Positions 6,196 to 15,306 of a stretch of DNA of 33,093 bases are shown piece by piece. The translations under genes and the position numbers were made by a program. The first letter of the stretch is position 1; each line of letters opens with the position of its first letter. This DNA comes from JBMNTQ01 sp050945815 (GTDB lineage Bacteria > Bacillota > Clostridia > Christensenellales > JBMNTQ01). Under the pieces are notes generated by a model that saw only the letters and a program-made list of their open reading frames with translations, was not told the DNA's origin and did no database searches. The stretch is taken from the NCBI GenBank assembly GCA_050945815.1, contig JBMNTQ010000006.1:1-33093 (forward strand), read 5' to 3'.

Positions 6196-7044
6196 TTAGG
6201 ATATGCAGAAAGCAGGACGCACACCATAAAGGTAAGATGGTGTGCCCGTGGCCGCATAACCGTGGTTGGCGACACGGGCAAAAAAAGTGGACGAACATAC
6301 ATTGCGCAACCAGTATGATGTTCTGTTTGCAATGATCAGATCAGGTCTGAACGCAAACAGCGGATACTGTGACTTGTCAACTTCATATTTAAACGCAAAG
6401 TTTGCCCCATTCACATTCTGATCAAACAGCGCACCACCATATACATTCTGTTCTGTCATAAGTTCCACGGTGCTGTCATACCATGCACAAGCAGTCATGT
6501 AACCGTTTGAACCAGCATTTCCAAAATACAGACGTTTTGACAGCACATGTGCAGATCCAAACGCACTGTTGATTGTGGTCTTTGCTGTGTCCAAGTCCGT
6601 TGTACGCATTTTGGAACTTGGATATCCATTTGCGGTTGAATTGGACGTGTTCATTTGTGCGGTATATAGACTGGTATCCGGTACAATAACAGCGTGATGT
6701 GTGGTGCATTCCGTATCACCTGAATGCAGGTAATAATCAAAGGCGGCAATTCTCCAATTCACACCATTGATTGTCCAATAATCACCAATATACAGATCTG
6801 TGAAATTACCGCTTTGAATCGCAGTCCATTGATCCGCTGTGACAGAATCACCAAGGTACTTTCCACGGTATATTGCATTGTGCGCACCAGCACCATCATG
6901 ATATATTCCAGCACGATCCCTGATCCAATCCAGTAAATCAGACATTAGAATTGCATTTTCGCTGCCGTCCGCTGCTTTAAACAAAAGCACTCGGTCATTG
7001 CTGTCCGGTTGCTGCTTTACTGTAAAATCTCTTAATTTTGGCAT
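6196..7044 (-). CDS. Tail protein with DUF6273-like C-type-lectin-type C-terminal domain
   Basis: 282 residues; GGAGGTATAAAA precedes the ATG. The first 45 residues (LRDFTVKQQPDSNDRVLLFK) resemble baseplate-attachment segments. The rest is one large domain ending YWLRNVCSSTFF, then ARVANHGYAATG, then YGVRPAFCIS. The frame YWLR...GVRPAF at the extreme C-terminus is typical of DUF6273-like lectin-fold domains in Clostridia and their phages, including proteins used as targets of diversity-generating retroelements. In the last 28 codons before GVRP, 21 end in T or C, as expected if adenine positions of NNY codons had been varied. It probably contacts the host surface. No reverse transcriptase is present in the window. 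Confidence 0.7.
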   Translation of the reverse strand: MPKLRDFTVKQQPDSNDRVLLFKAADGSENAILMSDLLDWIRDRAGIYHDGAGAHNAIYRGKYLGDSVTADQWTAIQSGNFTDLYIGDYWTINGVNWRIAAFDYYLHSGDTECTTHHAVIVPDTSLYTAQMNTSNSTANGYPSSKMRTTDLDTAKTTINSAFGSAHVLSKRLYFGNAGSNGYMTACAWYDSTVELMTEQNVYGGALFDQNVNGANFAFKYEVDKSQYPLFAFRPDLIIANRTSYWLRNVCSSTFFARVANHGYAATGTPSYLYGVRPAFCIS

Positions 7045-7046
7045 TT

Positions 7047-8996
7047 TTATACCTCCAATGGTTCACGAGCGTTTGTTGTGATAACTGTTCCAATATTCGT
7101 TGTCAAAGCTCCATCTGGCGAATTATAATCGCATATAATAGTTTTCCCTCCATACGACACTGTTGCAAGGTCAATCTGGATCGACCGGCCCATAGCAGGC
7201 ACCCCGTCTATCAATAGAGGGACATCTTCTCCAGTCTCTTCCGACCGTTCGCTCCACTCAAACCAATGGTCAGGCATCTTGTCCGTTACATCAATACCTC
7301 CACGAGTTACTTTTGCGTCAATGGTTGCTGTAGTTGCCGTTACGTCAGTAACAAGGTGCAGCTGTTCAATAGAGTCAGCAACCACTTTCGCCGCTCCGTG
7401 ACTGGAGGATTTGCTTACGGCACTGTATTTGATTGAGTCATCAGAAAAAACCATACAGTCTACAAAATACAGGCCGCTTGAATCTCCTTCTATATACGAT
7501 GGCTCCGTTAAGCTCCACACTATTCCTCCGGTTTTCGGCGGTCTAACCGACACATCGTCAATGGCCGGAGGGTCAAGGCTTGAGTCTGCTAATATATAAT
7601 ACCTATATGTTGCTGCAATGCCGATTCCATCATCTCCTTGGTCGCCTTTCTGTCCAGGGTCACCTTCGATTTTTGACCACTTGAAGATGGTCGGATCTGA
7701 TATGTCTACTTCTTCGACTTCTCTGTTGGCAGCTATTCCAAGATAGGCCTTTCCTGCAGGATTCAAGCTGATTCCGGCTCCTGTCTCATCGTCCGCATAG
7801 GCTATCCACGTGTAAAAGGTCCTGTTTGCCGCGAGTTCCGCAAATTGTGTCGCAAGGTCCTCAACCCTCTGTGAGATGCCGCTGTCTTTAATCAGGTACT
7901 CGCCAAGTGTAGCCTTGTATGAATCCTCTACCACGGATGTTTCAAGTTTCAGTATCCTTGCCGACAAATACAATTCTCCTGCATCATCAACAATATTTAC
8001 TCTGTCTCCAATCTGCACATCGTCCGGGAGTTTTTTAATATCAACCTCATAATTGACCTCCATATCACAGACCTTTTGAAGTTCTGTGATTGCATGAGCG
8101 CACAAAGTCGCCTGGCTCACAGTCTCATATGAGTACGTCTTGGTTATATACCCCGCATCGGTTGATTTTGTGTTAGGCTCCTTATTCCAGACATAGCGGC
8201 TCCATTTTGCGTTAGCTTCCCGGGAGCATAGTATACCTTTGCTGTTGACATAAAAATCTCCATCGTCATACACATACCCTTTAAGAGTGATTGGCTTGTT
8301 TTTGCCTTTTGGGACTCCGCCTGTACAAGACAAAGCCGTTGCCAGATTAGCAACGGACTTCTTGGTTATGATTCTATCGATGTCACGGTTCAGCCGAAGC
8401 TGCTCCTCCAGTTCCTTGCCCCGTTTTTTGTAGATATTGATTAGTTTCTTGCGGACTTCCATGCCCTCAATTTCAAACGAGTATGAGATTTCGTAACCGC
8501 CAAACTGCGTTGCAATGCTGGCCAGTCTTTCCGTGCAGGTTGATTCGCCGTCCCATTTCAGTTTACGCACAGAGTTTGACGGGATTTCATTAATTCCAAT
8601 TTCAAAACCGCTGTCGCTTATGTACTTGTTTATGTACCACTCCGCATCATGAGATTCCGTAGCTTCAAATTCTCCTGCAATCTCATTAAGCAGATCCAGT
8701 CCGGCATCTTCGGCATAGCAGAGGATTTCCTGAGGTTTCGTATCACCGTCATAATCAATTATGGTATAAAATTTCTGTTCCCCTTCATGGCTATAAAGCA
8801 GATAGTTGCCGGGATTCATCATTGCTTCCAGCTCAAGCCTGTTCTCGGCCCTATAACCTATTGCACACTCAAAAGACGCTACTCCGGTATCAACATCTTC
8901 AACCTTGCTGTCGATCTTAAGTCTAAATCCCTTTGGCAGATTCGTGGACGCCTGACCCAATATCTCCATTTCTCTGTTGGCAAAATAAAGTATCAT
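7047..8996 (-). CDS. Tail tip protein (Tal), prophage endopeptidase tail family
   Basis: 649 residues. Residues 1-370 match the baseplate hub/prophage tail endopeptidase fold (PF06605-like): an early FRLKIDSKVEDVDTG, a middle NIYKKRGKELEEQLRLNRDI and DDVQIGDRVNIVDDAGELYL. This is followed by a helix (SQRVEDLATQFAELAANRTF) and a fibre-like tail with a short collagen-like run (GDPGQKGDQGDDG) near residue 450. It forms the tail tip that touches the cell wall; the enzymatic activity is not proven from sequence. The start overlaps the end of the Dit gene by an ATGA-type junction. Confidence 0.8.
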   Translation of the reverse strand: MILYFANREMEILGQASTNLPKGFRLKIDSKVEDVDTGVASFECAIGYRAENRLELEAMMNPGNYLLYSHEGEQKFYTIIDYDGDTKPQEILCYAEDAGLDLLNEIAGEFEATESHDAEWYINKYISDSGFEIGINEIPSNSVRKLKWDGESTCTERLASIATQFGGYEISYSFEIEGMEVRKKLINIYKKRGKELEEQLRLNRDIDRIITKKSVANLATALSCTGGVPKGKNKPITLKGYVYDDGDFYVNSKGILCSREANAKWSRYVWNKEPNTKSTDAGYITKTYSYETVSQATLCAHAITELQKVCDMEVNYEVDIKKLPDDVQIGDRVNIVDDAGELYLSARILKLETSVVEDSYKATLGEYLIKDSGISQRVEDLATQFAELAANRTFYTWIAYADDETGAGISLNPAGKAYLGIAANREVEEVDISDPTIFKWSKIEGDPGQKGDQGDDGIGIAATYRYYILADSSLDPPAIDDVSVRPPKTGGIVWSLTEPSYIEGDSSGLYFVDCMVFSDDSIKYSAVSKSSSHGAAKVVADSIEQLHLVTDVTATTATIDAKVTRGGIDVTDKMPDHWFEWSERSEETGEDVPLLIDGVPAMGRSIQIDLATVSYGGKTIICDYNSPDGALTTNIGTVITTNAREPLEV

Positions 8997-10624
8997 AAGT
9001 ACACCTTTCTGTATCTGACTTTAACAGCCGGCGCATATTCGTCTTGTACCCAATCGGAGTAATTAACTCCGATTTGATTTAACCCTGGCGAGAGATAAAA
9101 CCCCTCCCAATCGTTACCCATCGCTCCAAGTCCCGGGAACCTCGCATTGTTGAGATATATCTCGCCGCTTCCGCAGTCGGCAACAAGAATGTCGTTGGCG
9201 CTAAACTTGTTCGGGATGTCTCTAAATATCGGACAATTGTCCTTGATAAATTTAACCCAATAAATACCGTTGTGGCTAAGCCTTGTTGCGGTTTTGTATC
9301 TTAACAGCATCAAGGTGGTCTTTGTCACGGACGCATTAATTATGGCATCGTCTCTATACACCCGCTTGATTCCGCCCACATTAAATGTTACGGCGTTACC
9401 GGACTTTGTGATTACTGATGTTCTGCTTGCGTTAACCGCTTTGATTTTTTTCTTTTTATTGGCCTTTCTGTTGTTGCCAAAATATTTATTGTAGTAAGAC
9501 AGATCTATTGACACCGTCTCTTTGAGTTTGCCGTTGACCCTAAAGGCTATTTTGCCTTTTTTCCCATCGGCTCCCTTGTAGATGTTGAATCCTGCGATAA
9601 TCTTGTTGCTGGCGTCCGTGAGATTGCACTGCATACCGCCCTTTTGCTTACTGTCGCTCTTACCGGTGCCAATGCACAATTTGTGATTTATCGTCATGTT
9701 AAAATTGGTCGCACCACCCGTAATTGCTCGCGACATTGATGGTCCGTGATACTTTGAGCCGCTTCCGAAGCTCGATCCTGTCAGATAGTATTCAGTGCCG
9801 GACACATTAGACATGCCCATGCTGCCTGTCTGGACGTCATTTGCTGTGGCTACTACTCCGCTATTGATACTCCACAAGGATTGTGCTGCCGAATTCCAGG
9901 CAGAAGCGCTTTTGAATTCTGTATTAATGAGGACATGTGACAGCTCTGTAACTCCGTCCTCTTCTTCCGGATCGCCCAGCTGGATGATTTTTCCCCGGTC
10001 ATTAAAAAACGCCACATAACCGCAATCACCATTACCCGTAAGAGGAGTGACCACACCGTCCTCGACTTCATTTTCACGATAAAACTGCACTTCAAGCTCC
10101 GGATATGCCTCGCGAGTGCCGTCATAATCAATAGCAAAGCCAAGACCACTGTCGATGGTTGGGGTCGCTTCGTATTCTTCGACGGAGTATTTAAACGGGT
10201 CCATGCAAAGAAGTTCAAAAGAACTCACGATATTGTTAGTTCCTGGCGGGACCTCACCAATAGATGATGGCGTCCCGATAAAGTATTTGTCTGTTTCGTC
10301 ATTGAAAATCAGTTCCGCGTCCTCAACATTAAGAATGGCCCCGAGCTGGTTGAATGCGTCTCTAAACTCCGAATTGCTCGCCGCTAACAGTTGATATGTC
10401 ACTACGATTGGACGCGCCGGATACCGCTTTTTTTTATATTCAGAGCCGTCACTTGCGCCTATCGGTTCAGCTTCAACTTCCGGAGACAGAGCCTCCCTGC
10501 CCTTGACATATAAAGTCCTGTAGCCGGGTATTATATTTTCTATAAAATCACCGTTAATCTGTAAGGCTTCGGCGGGCAGTAAAGTATCGCCCGAAGTCTC
10601 ATTTGCATCAATAAAAGTATACAT
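8993..10624 (-). CDS. Distal tail protein (Dit), long form
   Basis: 543 residues. The N-terminal 170 residues follow the Dit/sipho-tail pattern: GYRTLYVKGREALSPEVE, then RYPARPIVVTYQLLA and NIVSSFELLCMDPFKYS. The C-terminal GEIYLNN...GLNQIGVNYSDW block is the usual end of Dit. Between them (about 240-460) lies an inserted beta-rich domain resembling a concanavalin/carbohydrate-binding module, common in evolved Dit proteins. Dit forms the hexameric ring joining tail tube and tip; the insert may bind cell wall sugars. It sits between tape measure and Tal genes as expected. Confidence 0.8.
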   Translation of the reverse strand: MYTFIDANETSGDTLLPAEALQINGDFIENIIPGYRTLYVKGREALSPEVEAEPIGASDGSEYKKKRYPARPIVVTYQLLAASNSEFRDAFNQLGAILNVEDAELIFNDETDKYFIGTPSSIGEVPPGTNNIVSSFELLCMDPFKYSVEEYEATPTIDSGLGFAIDYDGTREAYPELEVQFYRENEVEDGVVTPLTGNGDCGYVAFFNDRGKIIQLGDPEEEDGVTELSHVLINTEFKSASAWNSAAQSLWSINSGVVATANDVQTGSMGMSNVSGTEYYLTGSSFGSGSKYHGPSMSRAITGGATNFNMTINHKLCIGTGKSDSKQKGGMQCNLTDASNKIIAGFNIYKGADGKKGKIAFRVNGKLKETVSIDLSYYNKYFGNNRKANKKKKIKAVNASRTSVITKSGNAVTFNVGGIKRVYRDDAIINASVTKTTLMLLRYKTATRLSHNGIYWVKFIKDNCPIFRDIPNKFSANDILVADCGSGEIYLNNARFPGLGAMGNDWEGFYLSPGLNQIGVNYSDWVQDEYAPAVKVRYRKVYL

Positions 10625-10630
10625 GTTTTC

Positions 10631-13198
10631 TTACGAGCCTCCTCTCTTTCTGCGCTCCCGGAGACTTCTCTTGTTGGATTCTTCCTCCGAGTATGGCGCG
10701 ATTGCTCGTGCCGCTTCTCTGCCGTCAATTTCTGAAATGACAGTGATTTCAAATTTATTATCGCCGCCGTAAATATATCCATCACCCATTGAAAAACCGC
10801 CCGTGTCCATCGCAAACGAAGGCGTATAAACGTCTGGTATCGATACCAGCGATTGTGCGGTTTGCTGAACAGATTTCGCCATGTTTTCAATTCCGACGGC
10901 AAATCCGGAGCCGACAAGTTTTCCAAGGGCAATAAATACTCTTGACGGTGACCTTATTTTAGACTTCTTCCTTACGGCCTTCTCTGCTACTGCCGCAAGC
11001 GCATTGGCCGCTGACCTTGCTTCCCCAAGGCTCGACCTTATTCCGCGTGCGAAACCTCTACTTATCTGCGCTCCGCAAGCCCTCGCCCAGCCTGTCCTTG
11101 ACATGATTGCTTTGGTTCTGTTCATCATTGACTGGGCTGCAGATGTAACTTGATTCATCGATGATTTTATACCAGCTGCCGCCGCCCTCATTCCCATGTT
11201 TGCGCCTACTGCTGCCGATTTAATCCCTGTGATTGCAGCGGCTGCTCTAGATCCGCCTGATGAGATTTGCCTTGTTTCCCTAGCTATTATCTGCATCCCT
11301 TTGCCTGCCGCCGATAATCCTTCTCCTGCTTTTGATACTTTTTTAAGCCCACTTGCAACTACAATCAAGGTTGCGCTGATATCGGCAAGCGGAAGTTTCA
11401 CGAGACTCCTTATCCCTCGCGCAACAAGGTTGAATCCTATCCCTGCATTTATGGCGGCGATTCCGATAGAATCAAATATTCCGGCTATGGAATCGAGTAT
11501 CTTGCTGATACTGTCTCCAACCGAAGTTATGATACTCTCTATCGCCATCATGACGCCTATAACGACCGGTGCAAGTCTGAGTACCGCTGATGTGATTGTA
11601 TCTACAACCGAGTTAAACGCTTTTGCAACAGCATCTAAGATGGCCACTATTGCATTTCTCGCAAGAGCAAGAGCCGCCGCAAATACTAAAACCGCAATCC
11701 CTACAACGAGCAAACCTGCCCCAAACGCAACAAGGGCAATTCCGGCCGCAACAAGAGGTGCCGCAAATATCGCCGCCGCTGCCGCTATACCAACAAGCAC
11801 CGCAACGAGTCCCACCAAGGCTCCGACTGCCGGCCAACCGGCCGCCGCAAGATTTTTGGCCGCATCAACCATTATCCATATACCGGCCGCCGCAAGAACT
11901 ATGCCTGCGCCTATCATGAGCACAGCAACCCCCATCTGCATCATTGGTTTCGCCGCGCCTTTAGCCCCTGTTCCTGCCGCCGTTTCTCCTGCCGCCGTTG
12001 CATAGAGCTGTGGCGCCAGTTTCGCAAGCACTCCACCTGCGAGCTTACCGAAAATCTTACTCATTGACATCAGTGCAGGAACAAATGTTGTGATTATGCC
12101 GTACGCCTTAAATGCAGCCCCTAAAGCAACAACCCATGGTAGCACTTTTGTTATCGTATCGGCATGGTCAAGCAAGAATCCACCGACTTTTTTCAAAACT
12201 GCCCCCGCTTTTTCAAGTGCTGATTTAAAAAGATTCCAGTAAGGCGTTGCCGATTTTACGATTCCTGCAAGGTCTATTTTGCTGATTACTCCTGCCACCT
12301 TTTTGCCGAATTTGCCGATTTTGTCCCCGACAGAATTAATCATCTGCCCGATTGTTGGGAGCTTGTTATTCTTTAAAGCCTTGTCAACCGCAAACATCGC
12401 ATCGGCTATGCCTCTTGTAATCGCCGTGTGTAGATTCGCCATAGCCGTCCCTATGCCGTCAGTTGCGTTTCTTGCTTGGTCGGCAAACGATTTAAAGTTA
12501 CCTGTTCCTTCTTCATTCAGCTCGACCATTTTATCCATAAACTTGTCCATGGATATAGAGCCGTCCCTTAAGCCTTCTCCAAGTTCGGCTGATGTCATTC
12601 CCATTGCGCTTGCAACTTGTTTTAGCTGCCCCGGCATAGCAGCCTGGATAGTTCTCCATTCCTGCATGTCCATTTTGCCTTTAGCGTAAGCCTGCGACAG
12701 TTGTTCAATTGCGGACGATTGCATTTCAACAGGAGCTGCTCCGGCAACAATGGCGTTATTCATCGCCAAGAAATATTTAGTTGATTTTCTGATGTCTCCG
12801 TTAGCCGATGTAAACCGCTGCACTCCGAGAGCTGCTGAATCAAGTGTTGTTGGAAGCCCCTCGATGCCTTTACTTAAATCCTTTATAGACTGCTCTGCCG
12901 CTTTCGAACCAACGCCCAGATTTGCCATGACTTTTGGAAAGTTGTTCATCGTGTCAAATCTCTTGATTGCATCACCAGTGTGGCTTGTTATTGCTCTTAT
13001 CCCGGCATCAACAGATCTCATTCCAATTTGCAAAAGTGCGCCCGAACCAATCAGCCTGCCTATAGACCGCCCTGCGCCGCCCACTTTGTCCATAAGGGAC
13101 TGTGTACCCATTGCGGCCTTTTTCATTCCTTCCGCAAAACCTTGGTCTCGTGCGGTTAATATCGCTGTTACAGTTGTATCCGTGCCAAATAGACTCAT
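10631..13198 (-). CDS. Tail tape measure protein
   Basis: 855 residues, the longest gene of the window and directly downstream of the frameshifted chaperone genes, the standard position. The N-terminal part has the tape-measure signature (KRFDTMNNFPKVMANLGVG, then QEWRTIQAAMPGQLKQVASA). Residues about 420-580 are very hydrophobic with Ala/Gly/Val-rich helices able to insert in the membrane during DNA entry. The C-terminal part is Ala/Ser-rich helical. It sets tail length, which by the usual relation of about 1.5 angstrom per residue would be roughly 130 nm (estimate). Confidence 0.92.
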   Translation of the reverse strand: MSLFGTDTTVTAILTARDQGFAEGMKKAAMGTQSLMDKVGGAGRSIGRLIGSGALLQIGMRSVDAGIRAITSHTGDAIKRFDTMNNFPKVMANLGVGSKAAEQSIKDLSKGIEGLPTTLDSAALGVQRFTSANGDIRKSTKYFLAMNNAIVAGAAPVEMQSSAIEQLSQAYAKGKMDMQEWRTIQAAMPGQLKQVASAMGMTSAELGEGLRDGSISMDKFMDKMVELNEEGTGNFKSFADQARNATDGIGTAMANLHTAITRGIADAMFAVDKALKNNKLPTIGQMINSVGDKIGKFGKKVAGVISKIDLAGIVKSATPYWNLFKSALEKAGAVLKKVGGFLLDHADTITKVLPWVVALGAAFKAYGIITTFVPALMSMSKIFGKLAGGVLAKLAPQLYATAAGETAAGTGAKGAAKPMMQMGVAVLMIGAGIVLAAAGIWIMVDAAKNLAAAGWPAVGALVGLVAVLVGIAAAAAIFAAPLVAAGIALVAFGAGLLVVGIAVLVFAAALALARNAIVAILDAVAKAFNSVVDTITSAVLRLAPVVIGVMMAIESIITSVGDSISKILDSIAGIFDSIGIAAINAGIGFNLVARGIRSLVKLPLADISATLIVVASGLKKVSKAGEGLSAAGKGMQIIARETRQISSGGSRAAAAITGIKSAAVGANMGMRAAAAGIKSSMNQVTSAAQSMMNRTKAIMSRTGWARACGAQISRGFARGIRSSLGEARSAANALAAVAEKAVRKKSKIRSPSRVFIALGKLVGSGFAVGIENMAKSVQQTAQSLVSIPDVYTPSFAMDTGGFSMGDGYIYGGDNKFEITVISEIDGREAARAIAPYSEEESNKRSLRERRKRGGS

Positions 13199-13609
13199 TT
13201 ACTCGTCCTCTGCATCGCTTAATATTTTCCCGACCGTAGCGATTCGGTCATTTCCGCTGTCTTTTCCTTTAAATTCAGACAGCACCTTTTTATAGTCAAA
13301 AAACTTTTCAAATCGAGAAAAAACAAGCCTTACTCTATTTCTTCCTACAGACTTTTTGGCTGATGCTTTCATCGTCAACCACGCCTGCAGGTGGATATCG
13401 TGTAGCTTGTCTATGTGTTTTAACTGTACCGCCTTCATGAGTGCGTTATACTCCGAAAAGGTCAGTTCATCGACTTGCCGGAAACTGCTGTAATTAAGGT
13501 ATCTAAAGCAGTTTTCCGCAATTTTTTTATATGTTTCGTCAAAACTCTCTGTTACTGATTCCCTATCTTCTCCATTGCTTCCTTCATGTTTTTTGTCACT
13601 CTCTTGCAA
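13199..13609 (-). CDS. Tail assembly chaperone, -1 frameshift extension (gpT-like)
   Basis: The frame is open from upstream of 13609 to 13199 and is -1 relative to the gpG-like gene. The only early start is a TTG without ribosome binding site, so it is most probably made only as a fusion. A slip at AAAAAAC (13594-13588) would join 112 residues of the first gene to 129 residues here (KHEGSNGEDRESVTESFDET...), giving about 241 residues. The extension is acidic then basic and binds tape measure in related phages. The tape measure gene follows with no gap. Confidence 0.82.
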   Translation of the reverse strand: MQESDKKHEGSNGEDRESVTESFDETYKKIAENCFRYLNYSSFRQVDELTFSEYNALMKAVQLKHIDKLHDIHLQAWLTMKASAKKSVGRNRVRLVFSRFEKFFDYKKVLSEFKGKDSGNDRIATVGKILSDAEDE

Positions 13610-13923
13610 GAGTTCGACTTCTCGAAAAAACCAATCACCTTGTCGAACAGCACATCTATATCTGTGTCCTCATCGTCAACATACTTTTCAAGTATTTCTG
13701 CTGTGATTCTGGGGTCTTTGCCCTTATTGGCTCTCTCCAGCACATCTATAAGCACCGGAACATCGCCGGACAGCACCTGTGCAATCTTTACGGACAGTCC
13801 CACATCTTCTTTTGCTCCGGGCATACCGTCTATCGGTCTTTGATAAGTTTTATTTATCTCTTTTACAAATCCAATTCCAAAGTTGAATTCATATGTAGTT
13901 CCTAAAATGTTTAATTCAAACAT
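13552..13923 (-). CDS. Tail assembly chaperone (gpG-like)
   Basis: 123 residues, mostly helical and acidic (LFDKVIGFFEKSNS near the end), located between major tail protein and tape measure. This is the invariant place of the G/GT chaperone pair that coats the tape measure during tail polymerisation. The 3' end contains two in-frame slippery heptamers, TTTTTTC (13630-13624) and AAAAAAC (13594-13588), read as T TTT TTC and A AAA AAC. GGAGGAAAACA precedes the ATG. Confidence 0.82.
   Translation of the reverse strand: MFELNILGTTYEFNFGIGFVKEINKTYQRPIDGMPGAKEDVGLSVKIAQVLSGDVPVLIDVLERANKGKDPRITAEILEKYVDDEDTDIDVLFDKVIGFFEKSNSCKRVTKNMKEAMEKIGNQ
13588..13594 (-). promoter_or_regulatory. Programmed -1 frameshift slippery site
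   Basis: On the minus strand A AAA AAC is read in the zero frame of the gpG-like gene, followed by ATGAAGGAAGC. It fits the X XXY YYZ rule exactly. A second heptamer, T TTT TTC at 13630-13624, lies 36 nt upstream in the same frame, and both lead into the open -1 frame. The A-type site is the stronger by general experience. Confidence 0.75.
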
Positions 13924-13977
13924 GTTGTTTTCCTCCTAATAAAGCGGATAGGGGCAAGATAGCCTCGCCCCATCACA

Positions 13978-14529
13978 TTACGCTCCTGTTCCTGACGCTC
14001 CTGTTCCTGTTTTTGGAGTATCGGCAAATGTGTATGCCGCCGCTTCCTGCTGCTGTGCAGTAACGGTAACATCTCCGTTCGCTCCGATTCCATTGATTCC
14101 AAAGGTCAGGGAATATTCAACAAAATCTTCCGCGCTCGACGACTCTTCGAACGATGTCAGATACCCCTGATAATATGTGCCCTTGAACTTGTTGTCGTCA
14201 GTTCCCGCTTCCTCCAGATTTGCTCGCCATATTTCAAGAAGATCGTCCGCCAACATTGCGGCTTTGAGCTTTTCGATCATGGCATCGCCCTTCTTAAAGA
14301 TTGATGTTGACTGGACTTCCAGCTCTGCCTTATTCGGCGTTCTCATCGGGCCGTCTTTTGTCTCTGTAACTTCAGCGTCTTTACTTATTGATAAGCTGTT
14401 TTCAGTGACAAAAGCAATGACTGTGCCGGGTTCAGCGGCCGCATTTTTCTGCACTCGGTACAGATAGATGATTTTCTTTCCCGAAACAGCCTCGGCAAAA
14501 AGCTGTAAGTTAAATGCCTTTATTTTCAT
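13978..14529 (-). CDS. Major tail protein with N-terminal NLQLFA box
   Basis: 183 residues. Position before the chaperone genes, length, and the TYYQGYLTSFEESSSAEDFV motif match the phi13-type major tail (tube) proteins of Firmicutes siphoviruses. The C-terminus ends in a Gly/Thr/Ala-rich string (TGTGASGTGA). The N-terminus MKIKAFNLQLFAEAVSG carries the same NLQLFA box as the capsid and scaffold proteins encoded upstream, suggesting removal of the first 11 residues between Phe and Ala by the phage Prp protease (inference). AGGAGGAAAC precedes the ATG. Confidence 0.85.
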   Translation of the reverse strand: MKIKAFNLQLFAEAVSGKKIIYLYRVQKNAAAEPGTVIAFVTENSLSISKDAEVTETKDGPMRTPNKAELEVQSTSIFKKGDAMIEKLKAAMLADDLLEIWRANLEEAGTDDNKFKGTYYQGYLTSFEESSSAEDFVEYSLTFGINGIGANGDVTVTAQQQEAAAYTFADTPKTGTGASGTGA

Positions 14530-14537
14530 GTTTCCTC

Positions 14538-14927
14538 CTAACTAAATTTAAATTCAAGCTCAAGCACCCCATGCAGGAGAGGTTGAGCTGTAGTGTTATC
14601 GGTTAAAATTCTCTGCCTTGTGGATAAGTGCATCCACATAAAGTTATCGGTCTTGCTTAATGCGTGTGCTTTCTGCTTGGTCTGTAGCATCATGTTCGTT
14701 AGCGTTCCGCGCTTTTTTGGGTTGTTATGCCAAAAATGCACCACCTGATGCACTCTGCCAAATACTGCACCTTTGTTAGGCTCATCATCAAGCCATGATT
14801 CTGCGATATATGCAAAGGGGTATGGTGTACCTTCGGGCGGCAAGAATGTATCGTAAACATTGCCTTCACCAAACAGCTCTATAAGCCTTTGCCGCATTGC
14901 TGTAAATAATTCCTGCGATGGATCCAT
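14538..14927 (-). CDS. Tail terminator/completion protein
   Basis: About 129 residues from ATG 14927 (MDPSQELFTAMRQRLIELFG), the start best spaced from GAGG; ATG 14933 and GTG 14936 are possible. The motif PYPFAYIAESWLDDEPNKG and a later FKFS end match the tail terminator group (gpU/DUF3168-like) that caps the tail tube for joining to the head. It sits between HK97-gp10-like and major tail genes, as usual. Confidence 0.75.
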   Translation of the reverse strand: MDPSQELFTAMRQRLIELFGEGNVYDTFLPPEGTPYPFAYIAESWLDDEPNKGAVFGRVHQVVHFWHNNPKKRGTLTNMMLQTKQKAHALSKTDNFMWMHLSTRQRILTDNTTAQPLLHGVLELEFKFS

Positions 14928-14937
14928 GCGCATCACC

Positions 14938-15306
14938 TCACTCCAACAGTTTCTTCACAAGTTTTTCAATATCCTTGTGAAATATGTCCTTTTGAGCATC
15001 AAAGGCCGGGACAACAAATGGTTGAGCCTCCATGAAGCGAGTGCCGTACTCAAGATAAGGAGAGTAATCGGTTCCCGGGCTAACTTTTGCGGTGCTGCCG
15101 CCGTCAGTTATCTGTAGCGATATACTCTGCTGGGTTTCACCTTTGGAATATCCTTTGACAAAAACCGCTTCACGCTGCATCTTGTTTTGCAATTCTACTC
15201 CGTTCTTTCTGACAACTCTTTTTATTGCTCCCGGGTCATTCGCATTGATGAGTTTTTCTTGCAGTTCAGTCAGCCCTTCAAATCTGATATGTATCCCTTT
15301 CGCCAT
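14938..15306 (-). CDS. HK97 gp10-like tail completion protein
   Basis: 122 residues from ATG 15306 (GGAGG seven bases upstream; it overlaps the TGA of the previous gene). FEGLTELQEKLINANDPGAI at the start and the DYSPYLEYGTRFMEAQPFV motif are the hallmark of the HK97-gp10 family, a minor head-tail joining/tail component. Length and position, after head closure and before the tail terminator, fit fully. Confidence 0.9.
   Translation of the reverse strand: MAKGIHIRFEGLTELQEKLINANDPGAIKRVVRKNGVELQNKMQREAVFVKGYSKGETQQSISLQITDGGSTAKVSPGTDYSPYLEYGTRFMEAQPFVVPAFDAQKDIFHKDIEKLVKKLLE

Noticed and set aside
9270..9494. Rightward hydrophobic frame opposite the Dit gene
   Set aside because: It is a shadow of the Dit coding sequence with no ribosome binding site.
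11196..12005. Long rightward frame opposite the tape measure gene (269 codons)
   Set aside because: It mirrors the Ala/Gly-rich coding of the tape measure gene on the other strand, has no ribosome binding site and gives a low-complexity Ala/Pro/Thr protein.
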